From: Candidatus Stahliibacteriota bacterium
GTDB lineage: Bacteria > Hydrothermota > Tepidihabitantia > B3-TA06
DNA length: 40,930 nt
Direction of reading: 5' to 3'
Assembly: GCA_004375895.1 (NCBI GenBank)
Contig: SOJW01000021.1
Location: 1-40,930 of the forward strand
Shown here: positions 23,207-31,708 of the stretch, piece by piece
How the letters are laid out: every line of letters starts with the position of its first letter
Numbering within the stretch: the stretch's first letter is position 1
Notes under the pieces: model-generated
The model's input: only the letters and a program-made list of their open reading frames with translations
Told to the model about the DNA's origin: nothing
The model's database searches: none
Position numbers and translations under genes: made by a program

Positions 23207-23553
23207 GTCTTTTGAGTGAAATTAACACCCTTCGCATCACCCCACAATTGCTCAAGTTCATAAAATGAACGCGTCTTGGAAAGGAAAAGATGGACTATCA
23301 CCTCAACGAAATCCAAAAGAATCCAATCCCCTCCACCCAGCCCCTCAATATGATGCAAACCCCAATCCTTTTTGCTCTTCAGGCGCAACTCCTCTGCGAG
23401 GGTTCGGTTGTGGACGCTTGAGGAAGCCGTGGCAAAAACGAAAAAATCCGTAACATCCGAAAGCTTACGAACATCAAGGATGCGGACATCCTCCGCCTTC
23501 TTCTCAACAAGCAGTCTTGCGAGCTTCTTGACAAAAGCGCCGCTTAATTTCAC
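23203..23553 (-). CDS. rsfS: Ribosomal silencing factor RsfS
   Basis: 116 residues from GTG 23553, overlapping the upstream stop by four bases (GTGA). Family motifs are clear: KKAEDVRILDVRKLSDVTDFFVFATA, the HHIEG loop, WILLDFVEVIVHLF and YELEQLWGDAK. RsfS binds L14 of the large subunit and blocks joining with the small subunit when nutrients are short. Its place at the end of the ribosomal superoperon is unusual and could tie its level to ribosome synthesis. Confidence 0.95.
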   Translation of the reverse strand: MKLSGAFVKKLARLLVEKKAEDVRILDVRKLSDVTDFFVFATASSSVHNRTLAEELRLKSKKDWGLHHIEGLGGGDWILLDFVEVIVHLFLSKTRSFYELEQLWGDAKGVNFTQKT

Positions 23554-23972
23554 TGGATGGTCTCCACGGTATCCGGGAGATACTTCCCGTAATCCTCGCC
23601 GATGATAAGCGTCACCGAGACAGGGGAAAGTGAGTCAAGTAACTGGGTTACATCAGTTTCATCAAGCCTGAGGGTGCGCGCCAGCAGCCGGGCATTTGTG
23701 TTCGTGGGACTGCGACGCTCCACGATTATTGTCCGAGGAAAGTGGCCCTTAGCGTCCCCTATACCCAGGATATCGTATCCCTTGCCACGCAGATAAGCCC
23801 TGGCACGTCGGGCAACACCGGCCTCACCACACCCATTGAGTATCTCGACACGAACAGCCCCCCCGACCTGTGGCTTGGCAACCATTTCTCCTTTTGTTAT
23901 AAGATAGTATGCAATAGAAGCCGCTGCTCCCACAACAAGGAGCACAAGGACTACGAGGATGAACTTTTTGAT
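23550..23972 (-). CDS. Membrane-anchored LytR_C-domain protein with non-canonical start
   Basis: The frame contains an N-terminal membrane helix (KKFILVVLVLLVVGAAAS), a linker and a LytR C-terminal domain (VRVEILNGCGEAGVARRA, GYDILGIGDA, SVTLIIGEDY). There is no ATG, GTG or TTG at a sensible place. The first is GTG at 23945, in the middle of the membrane helix with no ribosome site. AAAGGGG is followed after five bases by ATC AAA AAG (23972), giving a normal KK-plus-helix N-terminus, so AUC is my preferred start (140 residues). LytR_C domains occur in cell-wall-associated proteins; the role is unknown. The 5' end overlaps the GlmU-like gene by about 20 bp. Confidence 0.65.
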   Translation of the reverse strand: MKKFILVVLVLLVVGAAASIAYYLITKGEMVAKPQVGGAVRVEILNGCGEAGVARRARAYLRGKGYDILGIGDAKGHFPRTIIVERRSPTNTNARLLARTLRLDETDVTQLLDSLSPVSVTLIIGEDYGKYLPDTVETIQ

Positions 23973-24904
23973 CGCAACCCCTTTATACAGCTGTTGCCTT
24001 CTATCACTGTATCTTCCAAGGTAACGAAAGGACCTACGCGAGATCCAGAACCGATACGTGTAGACCCTCTGAGTACTGTTCTGCCGTTCACCTGGGCCCC
24101 AGCGGCCAACTCGACCTCGCTGTCTGCAAACACCATAAGGGGATTCTGTATCCTGGCCCCTGCGCGTCGCCAACGAGAAAGAAGCCGGCGGCGAAAAATA
24201 TCCTCCACCCGCTTGAGTGCTACAGGATCGTTGACACCCATCAGTTCGCTGCTGTCCTCTATCTTAAGAGCCTCCACACGCATTCCCACCTCAACAAGCA
24301 TGGCGACCACATCCGTCAAGTAATACTCACCCGTGGCAGGGCTGGGCTCAACACGTTCGAGCATATCAAACAAAAGGTTTGACTCGAAGATATATGTCCC
24401 GGAGTTAATCTCTCGGATCGCTCGCTGGGCCGAAGATGCGTCCTTATCCTCCACGATCCGGCGGACGGTGCCATCGCCGTTACGCACAATACGTCCGTAT
24501 CCTGAGGGATCAGGAAACTCTGTGGAGAGCAAGGTAGCTGCTGCTCCGCGCGACTGATGCGACGCTATCATGTCAGATAGGGTTCCCGAACGGAGAAGTG
24601 GAACGTCCCCGCATAGAACCATAACCCTGCGGGTCGTGACTTCATCTCGACAACGTCTAACCGCATCTGCCGTACCCAAAGCCTCGGGCTGAATGATATA
24701 ACGGATGCCCTCGTCACTAAGTTCCTGACTGATCACCTCGTGTCCCTTCGGATCCACCACCACAAGCAGATGCTCCGGAGAAAAACGCTGCACCGTTAGC
24801 AGGATATGTGAAATCATGGGCCGCCCAAGCAAGGGACGCATCACCTTAGGGGTAGCCCCCCTCATCCGCTTACCACTACCAGCAGCCAGGATGATGAATG
24901 TCAC
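23951..24904 (-). CDS. GlmU-like sugar nucleotidyltransferase lacking the acetyltransferase domain
   Basis: 317 residues from GTG 24904 (GGAGA upstream, 4-bp overlap with panD). The N-terminal pyrophosphorylase domain (1-230) has LAAGSGKRMRG, PKVMRPLLGRPM, the EALGTADAV segment, CGDVPLL, a DPSGYGRIVR loop and a GEYYLTDVV motif, all GlmU-like. Only about 60 residues of the left-handed beta-helix remain (NPLMVFADSEVELAAGAQV, GSGSRVGPF). Full GlmU is about 456 residues. It probably makes UDP-GlcNAc from GlcNAc-1-phosphate and UTP; acetylation would need another enzyme. The abrupt Ser-rich end (SKSSSS) overlaps the next gene, which suggests truncation in evolution. Confidence 0.85.
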   Translation of the reverse strand: MTFIILAAGSGKRMRGATPKVMRPLLGRPMISHILLTVQRFSPEHLLVVVDPKGHEVISQELSDEGIRYIIQPEALGTADAVRRCRDEVTTRRVMVLCGDVPLLRSGTLSDMIASHQSRGAAATLLSTEFPDPSGYGRIVRNGDGTVRRIVEDKDASSAQRAIREINSGTYIFESNLLFDMLERVEPSPATGEYYLTDVVAMLVEVGMRVEALKIEDSSELMGVNDPVALKRVEDIFRRRLLSRWRRAGARIQNPLMVFADSEVELAAGAQVNGRTVLRGSTRIGSGSRVGPFVTLEDTVIEGNSCIKGLRSKSSSS

Positions 24905-25248
24905 GTCTTCTCCAGCGGACTGTTATCGGAATCCACCTTGATAATAAGAGGGGTTATGCTCTCGGAAGCCTCAAGGTATACAAACGCCATCACTATCAAT
25001 CTATCACCTATCTCGCCAAGCCTTGCGGCTCCGCCTTTTAACCAACACGCGCCCTCTTCCTCCTCCTCGATAAGGTATGTATCAAATCTCTCCCCATTGG
25101 CGAGATTAACGACCAGCACCCGCTCGCCAGCAGCAAGACCCGCTTCTTTTATGAGGGCTCTTGAAAGTCCCAAGCTCCCTTCATATTCGAGATTCTTCCC
25201 GGTCACTCGAACCGGATACAGCTTGACTTGAAGAAACGCTCGCAGCAC
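24901..25248 (-). CDS. panD: Aspartate 1-decarboxylase
   Basis: 115 residues from GTG 25248. It is made as a pro-enzyme that cleaves itself between Gly24 and Ser25 to create the pyruvoyl group; this site is intact (YEGSLGL). Other family blocks are GERVLVVNLANGERFDTYLI, the GGAARLGEIGD turn and LIVMAFVYL. It converts aspartate to beta-alanine for pantothenate and coenzyme A synthesis. It directly abuts the rplQ stop, a location not typical of panD, and overlaps the GlmU-like gene by 4 bp. Confidence 0.93.
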   Translation of the reverse strand: MLRAFLQVKLYPVRVTGKNLEYEGSLGLSRALIKEAGLAAGERVLVVNLANGERFDTYLIEEEEEGACWLKGGAARLGEIGDRLIVMAFVYLEASESITPLIIKVDSDNSPLEKT

Positions 25249-25791
25249 CTATCCAGACTTCTGTTTGGAGGTTGGCTTCTTCTTCGCTGCGGCGGGCTTG
25301 CGCTCCTTGCCGGCTTCTTTCTTAGGAGATTTCGCTTTGGCTTTAGGTTTGGTCTTCGACTTACCGATTTTCCCTGCCGGCGATTTCGCAGCGGTCTTCG
25401 TTGCTTGCTTGGTCTTCTTCGCTTTCTTGGTCTCTCCCTTTACGGCCATCTCAAGAACAGCCATCTGGGCCCCGTCGCCAGGTCGTGATCCCAGCATAAA
25501 GATCCGTGTGAAACCGCTCGCGCGGTCCTCAAAACGCGGAGATATCTCGCCGAAGAGGCGGGCTACCAGTTCGTGATCGCCAAGATGTACGTAAGCGTAT
25601 CGTCGTGCTGCAAGATCATCGCGGCGGCTTCGGCTCACCAGCCTTTCGGCTAATCGCTGAGCAGCCTTGGCCTTAGTCAGGGTGGTTTTGATGCTCTCGT
25701 AAAGAAACAACGAACGCACAAGCGATTTCACCAACGCTTTCCGATGCGCACGCGGACGCCCAAGTTTTGAGAGATCTTTCCTATGCCTCAT
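25249..25791 (-). CDS. rplQ: 50S ribosomal protein L17 with long basic tail
   Basis: 180 residues from ATG 25791 (MRHRKDLSKLGRPRAHRKAL). The open frame reaches 25848, but that part overlaps rpoA. Residues 1-118 are the normal L17 core, ending VLEMAVKGE. Residues 121-180 are an added Lys/Ala/Pro/Ser tail of the histone-H1 kind (KAKAKSPKK, KPAAAKKKP). L17 sits at the peptide exit side of the 50S subunit. The tail may contact rRNA or membrane; that is inference. It overlaps the rpoA stop by 11 bp. Confidence 0.95.
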   Translation of the reverse strand: MRHRKDLSKLGRPRAHRKALVKSLVRSLFLYESIKTTLTKAKAAQRLAERLVSRSRRDDLAARRYAYVHLGDHELVARLFGEISPRFEDRASGFTRIFMLGSRPGDGAQMAVLEMAVKGETKKAKKTKQATKTAAKSPAGKIGKSKTKPKAKAKSPKKEAGKERKPAAAKKKPTSKQKSG

Positions 25792-26779
25792 CTTTGTTAC
25801 CCTCTTTTGTCTCCTCCTCGGTTGGCTGCTTGGCAAACTCGGCACCAATGCCCTTCAACCGAGAGCGCAACGTGGAGAAGGAACGAGGCTTTATATCACC
25901 CCACTCTTTAATCTCTTCCTCGGTATAACCAACGAGCTCAGCAACCGTCTTTATGCCGTGATCTGCCAAGGCCTTCTTAACCGTCTGTGGCACATCCAAA
26001 GACTCCACCAACACCTCGTTCCAGGTGGATTCTTCTGCCTCCCCGGACTCAGCCAAACTAGCCTGAGGGTCAATAATCTTAGAAAGGGCCTCGACATGAC
26101 TCCTAAGGAGCTGGGCTGTTTGAACAAGTGTCTCCTCAGGGGTAACACTGCCGTCGGTGGCGACCTCAAAGACTACCTGCTCGTAGTCGATCCGCTCTCC
26201 GTAGCGCACATTGGCTACGTCAATCTTCACCTGACGAACAGGCGAGTAGAAGGCATCGAGGAAGATCGTCCCGGATGGCTCAGCGGGCGAACGCTTCTTC
26301 ACCAACTCCTGACTTTCATAACCCCTCCCACGCTCAACCTTTATCTCCATGTGAACTGGACGGTCTTTTGCGCTAAGGGTAAGGATTGGAGTATCGGTGT
26401 TTACAAGTTCCAGGTTTGGGGGCAACTCGAGGTCTGCCCCGGTGTATTCTCGGGGTTCTGCTGCATGCAGACGGGCGTATTCAAAATCTACACCTTCGAG
26501 CTTGAAGCGCAGTTTCTTCACGTTCAGAACGATAAATGGCACGTCCTCCAGCACCCCGTCGATACTGGAGAACTCATGAATAACCCCATCTATTCGCAGC
26601 TGCGTAGGCGCCGCACCCTCAACCGAGGAAAGCATCGCACGGCGCAGTACCGTCCCCATTGTCCAACCCCACCCACGCGCCAACGGACTCAAAGTGAAAC
26701 GACCGAAGGTATCGGTGAGCGTCTCCCGGTCCACCGCAACCGCTTCGGCAATCTTTATGAATCTAGTTCGCTCAGACAC
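25781..26779 (-). CDS. rpoA: RNA polymerase alpha subunit
   Basis: 332 residues from GTG 26779, which has GGAGGGG five bases upstream. ATG at 26791 (336 residues), overlapping the rpsD stop, is the alternative. The N-terminal dimerisation domain shows TLSPLARGWGWTMGTVLRRAMLSSVEGAAP and GRGYESQELVKKR. The C-terminal domain (about 245-320) carries the promoter-contacting helix-hairpin-helix (VPQTVKKALADHGIKTV, RSRLKGIG). A Glu/Lys-rich end follows. Standard alpha-operon position between rpsD and rplQ. Confidence 0.95.
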   Translation of the reverse strand: MSERTRFIKIAEAVAVDRETLTDTFGRFTLSPLARGWGWTMGTVLRRAMLSSVEGAAPTQLRIDGVIHEFSSIDGVLEDVPFIVLNVKKLRFKLEGVDFEYARLHAAEPREYTGADLELPPNLELVNTDTPILTLSAKDRPVHMEIKVERGRGYESQELVKKRSPAEPSGTIFLDAFYSPVRQVKIDVANVRYGERIDYEQVVFEVATDGSVTPEETLVQTAQLLRSHVEALSKIIDPQASLAESGEAEESTWNEVLVESLDVPQTVKKALADHGIKTVAELVGYTEEEIKEWGDIKPRSFSTLRSRLKGIGAEFAKQPTEEETKEGNKDEA

Positions 26780-26790
26780 TAACCCCTCCA

Positions 26791-27405
26791 TTACTTGGAG
26801 TAGAGCCCAACGACGAGCTGGGTATTAATCGGGATATCGGCTACATCCTCAGCCGCCGGAAGACGCTCAATCTGCGCCTTCTTGCCGCCACTGTCAGCGG
26901 AAAGCCAGGGGACTAACTTCGTTGTATCAACAAGCTCGGCACGTTCCTGCGCAGAAGCCCCCTCCGGCTTACGCAGTTCTATCTGATCCGCTGCCTTCAC
27001 AAGATAGGAAGTGATATCCACCTTGTGTCCAGAAACGGCTATGTGCCCGTGACGAACCATCTGCCTGGCCTGTGGACGACTCTGAGCCCAACCGATCCGG
27101 TAGACAACGTTATCCAACCTGCGTTCCAGGAGCAGCAAAAGCCCAATAGCCGGATTGCCACGTTTCGCCGCCATCTTGAAGAAACGGCGGAACTGGCCCT
27201 CGAACATCCCATACATAAGACGCAGTTTCTGTTTCTCCTTAAGCTGAAGGGCGTAAGCCGAGGCGCGCCTGCTGTAGCGCGATCTCTCCTTTGCACCACG
27301 ACGAGAAAGAGCGCACTTCTCAGACAGACAACGCTCGCCCTTCAGAAAGAGCTTCTCGCCCTCACGGCGGCACCTCTTGCAGGATGGTGATAGATCTCGA
27401 GCCAT
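26791..27405 (-). CDS. rpsD: 30S ribosomal protein S4, zinc-binding form
   Basis: 204 residues. The N-terminus has four cysteines (Cys9, Cys12, Cys26, Cys31), the zinc-finger form of S4. The S4 RNA-binding domain follows (RLDNVVYRIGWAQSRPQARQMV, HIAVSGHKVDIT). S4 nucleates 30S assembly on the 5' domain of 16S rRNA and in many bacteria represses its own operon. It starts 8 bp after rpsK. Confidence 0.96.
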   Translation of the reverse strand: MARDLSPSCKRCRREGEKLFLKGERCLSEKCALSRRGAKERSRYSRRASAYALQLKEKQKLRLMYGMFEGQFRRFFKMAAKRGNPAIGLLLLLERRLDNVVYRIGWAQSRPQARQMVRHGHIAVSGHKVDITSYLVKAADQIELRKPEGASAQERAELVDTTKLVPWLSADSGGKKAQIERLPAAEDVADIPINTQLVVGLYSK

Positions 27406-27413
27406 AACCCCTC

Positions 27414-27800
27414 CTAGATTCGCCGCTGTTTAGGTGGCCTGCAACCGTTGTGAGGGATAGGGGTTGTATCCACGATCTTGGTGATCTGCAGCCCTGCGTT
27501 TTGAATGGAGCGAATAGCAGCCTCACGACCGGGTCCCGGACCCTTAACATAAACCTCAACCTTCTTGAGACCCCGCGAGGCGGCATCACGTGCGGCTGAT
27601 TCCGTTGCCTGCTGGGCTGCAAAAGGTGTGCCTTTCTTGGCTCCCTTAAAACCTATACATCCGCCTGAAGTCCAAACGAGGATATTGCCCTCAAAATCGC
27701 CGATCGAGACTATCGTGTTATTGAAGGTTGCAGATATCTTAACGATTCCCACCTCGGGAAATCGCTTCTTCTTGCGACGAGCTCTCTTTCTGGCCAACAA
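27414..27800 (-). CDS. rpsK: 30S ribosomal protein S11
   Basis: 128 residues, the usual size. Motifs: [67 protein letters not shown]11 lies on the 30S platform near the mRNA 3' end and the Shine-Dalgarno helix. It is located 5 bp downstream of rpsM. Confidence 0.97.
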   Translation of the reverse strand: MLARKRARRKKKRFPEVGIVKISATFNNTIVSIGDFEGNILVWTSGGCIGFKGAKKGTPFAAQQATESAARDAASRGLKKVEVYVKGPGPGREAAIRSIQNAGLQITKIVDTTPIPHNGCRPPKQRRI

Positions 27801-27805
27801 TCCTC

Positions 27806-28183
27806 CTAGGCTTTCTTCTTCTTACGCACACCGCTTGTTTTCTTAGGACCCTTGCGGGTGCGGGCATTCGTATGCGTGCGCTGTCCTCGAACCGGTAGAC
27901 CCATCTTGTGGCGAGTACCTCTATAGCAGTTGATCTCCACTAAACGCTTGATATCAGCTGCCACCTCCACACGAAGGCTACCCTCAATCTTGTAGTTCTC
28001 TTCAATCTCCTTACGAATCAGGGTTAACTCCTTCTCATCCAGATCCTTGGCCTTCTTGCGTGGATCAACGCCGGTCCTTGCAAGGATCTTTTTAGAAGTA
28101 GAAAGTCCGATACCGTAGATATAGGGCAGGGCGTATGCAATCGCCTTGCCAGAAGGCAGATCCACACCAGCAATCCTTGCCAT
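27806..28183 (-). CDS. rpsM: 30S ribosomal protein S13
   Basis: 125 residues. [18 protein letters not shown] at the N-terminus and [25 protein letters not shown] near the end are diagnostic. S13 is in the 30S head, contacting P-site tRNA and the 50S bridge proteins. It starts 8 bp after rpmJ. Confidence 0.97.
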   Translation of the reverse strand: MARIAGVDLPSGKAIAYALPYIYGIGLSTSKKILARTGVDPRKKAKDLDEKELTLIRKEIEENYKIEGSLRVEVAADIKRLVEINCYRGTRHKMGLPVRGQRTHTNARTRKGPKKTSGVRKKKKA

Positions 28184-28191
28184 CCGGGCTC

Positions 28192-28308
28192 CTAACCCTG
28201 CCTCTGTTTGTGTTTAGGGTTGCGCTTGCAGATCACAAACACCCTTCCATGGCGCTTGACGATCTTGCAGTGCATACACCTTTTCTTTACAGACGATTTA
28301 ACTTTCAT
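28192..28308 (-). CDS. rpmJ: 50S ribosomal protein L36
   Basis: 38 residues: [14 protein letters not shown]..., then [12 protein letters not shown]. The zinc ligands Cys11, Cys14, Cys27 and His33 are all present, so this is the zinc-binding form of L36. It lies between infA and rpsM, its usual neighbours. Confidence 0.97.
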   Translation of the reverse strand: MKVKSSVKKRCMHCKIVKRHGRVFVICKRNPKHKQRQG

Positions 28309-28329
28309 ACCAAAAACTCCTTCCAGCAT

Positions 28330-28548
28330 TTACTTAAACCTGTAAACAATCCGGCCACGGGTAAGATCGTAGGGCGAAAGCTCCACGAGCACCCGATCGC
28401 CCGGAAGAATCTTGATGTAGTGCATACGCATCTTGCCTGAAAGATGCGCCAGCACCCTGAAACCGTTATCCAACTCCACCCTGAAGGTCGCGCTTGGCAA
28501 CGCTTCTACAACCGATCCTTCGGTTTGAATCAAATCCTTTTTAGACAT
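28330..28548 (-). CDS. infA: Translation initiation factor IF-1
   Basis: 72 residues, the standard length. OB-fold motifs: [58 protein letters not shown]-1 occupies the 30S A-site during initiation. Its ATG lies 8 bp inside the end of map. IF-1 is relevant to start-codon selection in a window with two apparent AUA/AUC starts, but nothing unusual is seen in it. Confidence 0.97.
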   Translation of the reverse strand: MSKKDLIQTEGSVVEALPSATFRVELDNGFRVLAHLSGKMRMHYIKILPGDRVLVELSPYDLTRGRIVYRFK

Positions 28549-29296
28549 AACTCGTTAATATCTCCGCTCCGTTTTCGGTAACCGCAATGGTATGCTCGAA
28601 GTGGGCTGAGCTTTTCCCGTCGGCTGTAACCACGGTCCAGCGATCCTCGCAAAGCTTAACCTTACCGATTCCCAGGGTAAGCATCGGTTCTATAGCTATC
28701 GTCATACCCTCCTGGAGACGAGGGCCGACACCGGCAGGGCCGAAGTTGGGGATATTGGGCTCCTCGTGCAGGGCAAGTCCTGTCCCGTGCCCGAAGTAAT
28801 CACGCACCACCGCAAGACCGGCGGCTCTCGCCACCTCTTCAACAGCATGGCTTATATCACCCACCCTATTTTCTGGCCTTGCCTGGCCGATCCCTGCCTG
28901 TAACGCTTTGCTGGTCACCTCCATCAATCGCTTAACATCTCCGTTAACATCTCCAACAGGAATGCTTCTGGCCGAATCCGCGATAAAACCGTCCTTTGTA
29001 ACCCCAGCATCTACCTTCACCAGATCACCCTCCTTGATAACCCGATCCCCAGGGATCCCGTGAATCACCTCTTCATTTATGCTTATGCATGCAGCGGCAG
29101 GAAACCCACGATACCCCTTGAAGGTAGGCTCGGCGCCCTGGGAACGTATAAACTCCTCAATCACCGCATCCAGGACGGCTGTCGTGCAACCCGGCAGCGC
29201 TTTATTGGAAACCAAATCCAAAGCCCGCGCCAATATCCTGCCTGCCCTACGTATGCCTTCGATCTCTGCATCGGATTTAATCACTATGCCGGACAC
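28541..29296 (-). CDS. map: Methionine aminopeptidase, type I
   Basis: 251 residues from GTG 29296 (GAGG six bases upstream; overlaps adk by 13 bp). The five metal ligands are present: Asp96, Asp107, His170, Glu203 and Glu234, with the supporting His79. There is no N-terminal zinc-finger extension. It removes the initiator methionine from nascent proteins. It sits between adk and infA as in most bacteria. Confidence 0.96.
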   Translation of the reverse strand: MSGIVIKSDAEIEGIRRAGRILARALDLVSNKALPGCTTAVLDAVIEEFIRSQGAEPTFKGYRGFPAAACISINEEVIHGIPGDRVIKEGDLVKVDAGVTKDGFIADSARSIPVGDVNGDVKRLMEVTSKALQAGIGQARPENRVGDISHAVEEVARAAGLAVVRDYFGHGTGLALHEEPNIPNFGPAGVGPRLQEGMTIAIEPMLTLGIGKVKLCEDRWTVVTADGKSSAHFEHTIAVTENGAEILTSYV

Positions 29297-29916
29297 AGCT
29301 CGCCTCGAATCCTCTCAAGAACCTTATCGCCCGATAGATTACCATCCACTCTTAGGAGCTCACGAGCGAAGTAATCAACTAAAGGTGCCGTCTCCCTCAA
29401 GTATACCTGGTAGCGATCGCGGATCACCTCCTCGGTATCATCCTTTCGACGGATGAGTGTGGTGCCACAATTATCACAAACCCCGTCTTTCTTCGGGGGC
29501 TTAAACCGCATGTTGTATATCTCCCCACACCCAGGACATACCCGCCTCGAAGTTAAACGAGATGTGATGGTTTCTTCTGACGCATCGAGGTAGATAACGT
29601 GCAGATCATCCTCTGCGGATACGAGTGAACGCAATCCTGCAGCTTGCCTTATGGTGCGGGGGAAGCCGTCAAAGAGCACACCTTCCGGATGGGCCGCAAG
29701 GAACCCTTGTGCAAGTGCAAGGATCGTTTCATCATCCACCAATCGTCCCGCCTCAACATCTGCCTTGACCTTCTCGCCGAGCTTGCTTTTCGCATCAATC
29801 GCCGCACGCAACGCGTCACCGGTCACAAAAACGGCAACCCCCAAGTGCTCGGATAAAGATGTGGCCAGGGTGCCCTTACCGGAACCAGGAGGGCCCAGAA
29901 GCACAACAACCCTCAA
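29284..29916 (-). CDS. adk: Adenylate kinase with zinc-binding lid
   Basis: 210 residues from TTG 29916, overlapping the secY stop as TTGA. The P-loop is at 8-16 (GPPGSGKGT); the NMP-binding region and LFDGFPRT follow. The lid carries Cys127, Cys130, Cys147 and Cys150 (CPGC...CDNC), the zinc form found in many thermophiles and Gram-positives. It interconverts ATP, ADP and AMP in the cytoplasm. Confidence 0.96.
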   Translation of the reverse strand: MRVVVLLGPPGSGKGTLATSLSEHLGVAVFVTGDALRAAIDAKSKLGEKVKADVEAGRLVDDETILALAQGFLAAHPEGVLFDGFPRTIRQAAGLRSLVSAEDDLHVIYLDASEETITSRLTSRRVCPGCGEIYNMRFKPPKKDGVCDNCGTTLIRRKDDTEEVIRDRYQVYLRETAPLVDYFARELLRVDGNLSGDKVLERIRGELCPA

Positions 29917-31235
29917 CGTCTTCCCCTGAGTTTCGTCCCCTTGAGCAACCCCTCGTAAGATCGCATGAGAAGGTGAGATTCTATCTGCTGGATCGTATCA
30001 AGCGCAACACCCACTATGATAAGATAGGTCGTGCCTCCGAAGAAGAAACTTACACCAAGCCCCTTTATAAGCCACCAGGGCATAAGGGCCACAAGGGCAA
30101 GGAAGATGGCCCCAGGAAGTGTGATACGGGTAAGCACCGTGTTTATGTACTCGGCTGTTCTTACACCCGGACGTATGCCGGGTACGAACCCGCCCATACG
30201 CTTCATGTTGTTGGCGATATCCTGTGGGTTGAAGACGATCGAGGTGTAGAAGTAGGCGAAGAAGATGATGAAGAGGGCGAAGAGGCCGTCGTAAAGCGGG
30301 CGCCCAGGCTGAAGCAAAAGCTGCAACCCCTCGGTGAAGTTCGTCTTGCCGAAGAAAGCGGCAACGGTCCCAGGGATCATTATGATACTCTGGGCAAATA
30401 TGATCGGGATCACACCTGCGGTGTTTACCCGCAGAGGGATAAAGGTAGACTGGCCTCCGTAAATCCTTCTTCCTATGACCCGTCTGGGATACTGAACAGG
30501 GATCTTGCGTACCGCCTGGGTCATAAGAACCATGGCACCGAAGGTGAAAATAATCACGGCAACAAGCACCACCAGAACGAACCAGGAGATCTCCCCGGCC
30601 GCAACCTGCTGGATGGTACGACCCAAATCAGTAGGGATACGATCAAGACAACCGATGAAGATGAGAAGGCTGATACCGTTACCGATGCCCTTCTCCGTGA
30701 TCAGCTCACCGATCCACATGAGGAAGATAGTGCCCGTTGTCAGGGTAAAGATGGTAAGTATTCGCAGTATAAACCCCGTCTGCGAAACAAGAGGTACAAC
30801 CCGACCGTCAGGAAGCGCCACAGGCGGCTGACCTTCGAGGAATACCGCGATCCCTATAGCGTAAAGGAAAGCCAGGAGAACCGTAAAGTAGCGAGTGTAC
30901 TGGTTGACCTTGCGTCGTCCTTCTTCATCTTGCTGTAACTTCTGCAGCTTCGGGAACACCGAGCCCAGGATCTGGAACATAATCGAGGCGGAGATGTAGG
31001 GCATCACCCCGAGAGCAAACACGGACGCGCGCGCGAGTGCGCCGCCCACAAAGAGATCGTAAAGTCCAAAAACAGTGCCCCTCATCTGGCTGAGAAGAAT
31101 ACCCACAGCTTGAGGGTTAAGGCCAGGTGTAGGGATATGGGTTCCGAGGCGGTAAACCACCACCATAAGCAAGGTGAAGAGGATCTTCTTTCTGAGATCC
31201 GGGATCTTGAAGATGTTCCCTATGCCTTGCATCAT
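29913..31235 (-). CDS. secY: Preprotein translocase subunit SecY
   Basis: 440 residues with ten predicted membrane helices. Family motifs: YRLGTHIPTPG, ALGVMPYISASI, a plug region after TM1, GNGISLLIF, and the cytoplasmic loop QYPRRVIG. It is the channel of the general secretion machinery, used here by the many lipoproteins and exported proteins in the window. GGAGGTGA precedes two tandem ATG codons at 31235 and 31232; the gene overlaps rplO by 4 bp. Confidence 0.96.
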   Translation of the reverse strand: MMQGIGNIFKIPDLRKKILFTLLMVVVYRLGTHIPTPGLNPQAVGILLSQMRGTVFGLYDLFVGGALARASVFALGVMPYISASIMFQILGSVFPKLQKLQQDEEGRRKVNQYTRYFTVLLAFLYAIGIAVFLEGQPPVALPDGRVVPLVSQTGFILRILTIFTLTTGTIFLMWIGELITEKGIGNGISLLIFIGCLDRIPTDLGRTIQQVAAGEISWFVLVVLVAVIIFTFGAMVLMTQAVRKIPVQYPRRVIGRRIYGGQSTFIPLRVNTAGVIPIIFAQSIIMIPGTVAAFFGKTNFTEGLQLLLQPGRPLYDGLFALFIIFFAYFYTSIVFNPQDIANNMKRMGGFVPGIRPGVRTAEYINTVLTRITLPGAIFLALVALMPWWLIKGLGVSFFFGGTTYLIIVGVALDTIQQIESHLLMRSYEGLLKGTKLRGRR

Positions 31236-31708
31236 GGGTTCACCTCCAACTTGCCTCCGGCCTTTTCGACAATCTTTTGTGCCTTTGCAGAGGCTGCGTG
31301 CACCTTTATCACAAGCGGCTGTTTAAGTTCGCCTCGAGCCAGAAGCTTCACCGGGCGATCGCTGTGACGAATGCAACCATGTTTGGCAAGGCTCTCTGGG
31401 GTAACAGGCTCGGCCGGGTCCCACGATGCGAGGCGAACGAAGTTGATAACCTGGTAGCGACGCCTTCGGCTCCCCTTGGCCTGGTGCATACGATTTATCT
31501 TCTTGCCCTTCTGCATGCCGCGTTTGGGGATACGCCGCATAAGCGGCATCTGTCCGCCTTCAAACTTCGGGCCATGCTCTTTGCCGGAACGCTGCCCGGC
31601 CCCTTTGTTACCGCGACCGCAGGTCCTACCATTACCTGACGCCACGCCTGTCCCCAAACGCCTGCGCCGCTTATGAGCCTTGGGGTGCCTCTTAAGCAGC
31701 TCAGCCAT
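31232..31708 (-). CDS. rplO: 50S ribosomal protein L15
   Basis: 158 residues from ATG 31708, overlapping the rpmD stop by 8 bp. The N-terminus shows KRRRRLGTGVASGNGRTCGRGNKGAGQRSG and the middle has GGQMPLMRRIPKRG, both typical. It is a late-assembly protein of the 50S subunit. Located between rpmD and secY as usual. Confidence 0.96.
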   Translation of the reverse strand: MAELLKRHPKAHKRRRRLGTGVASGNGRTCGRGNKGAGQRSGKEHGPKFEGGQMPLMRRIPKRGMQKGKKINRMHQAKGSRRRRYQVINFVRLASWDPAEPVTPESLAKHGCIRHSDRPVKLLARGELKQPLVIKVHAASAKAQKIVEKAGGKLEVNP

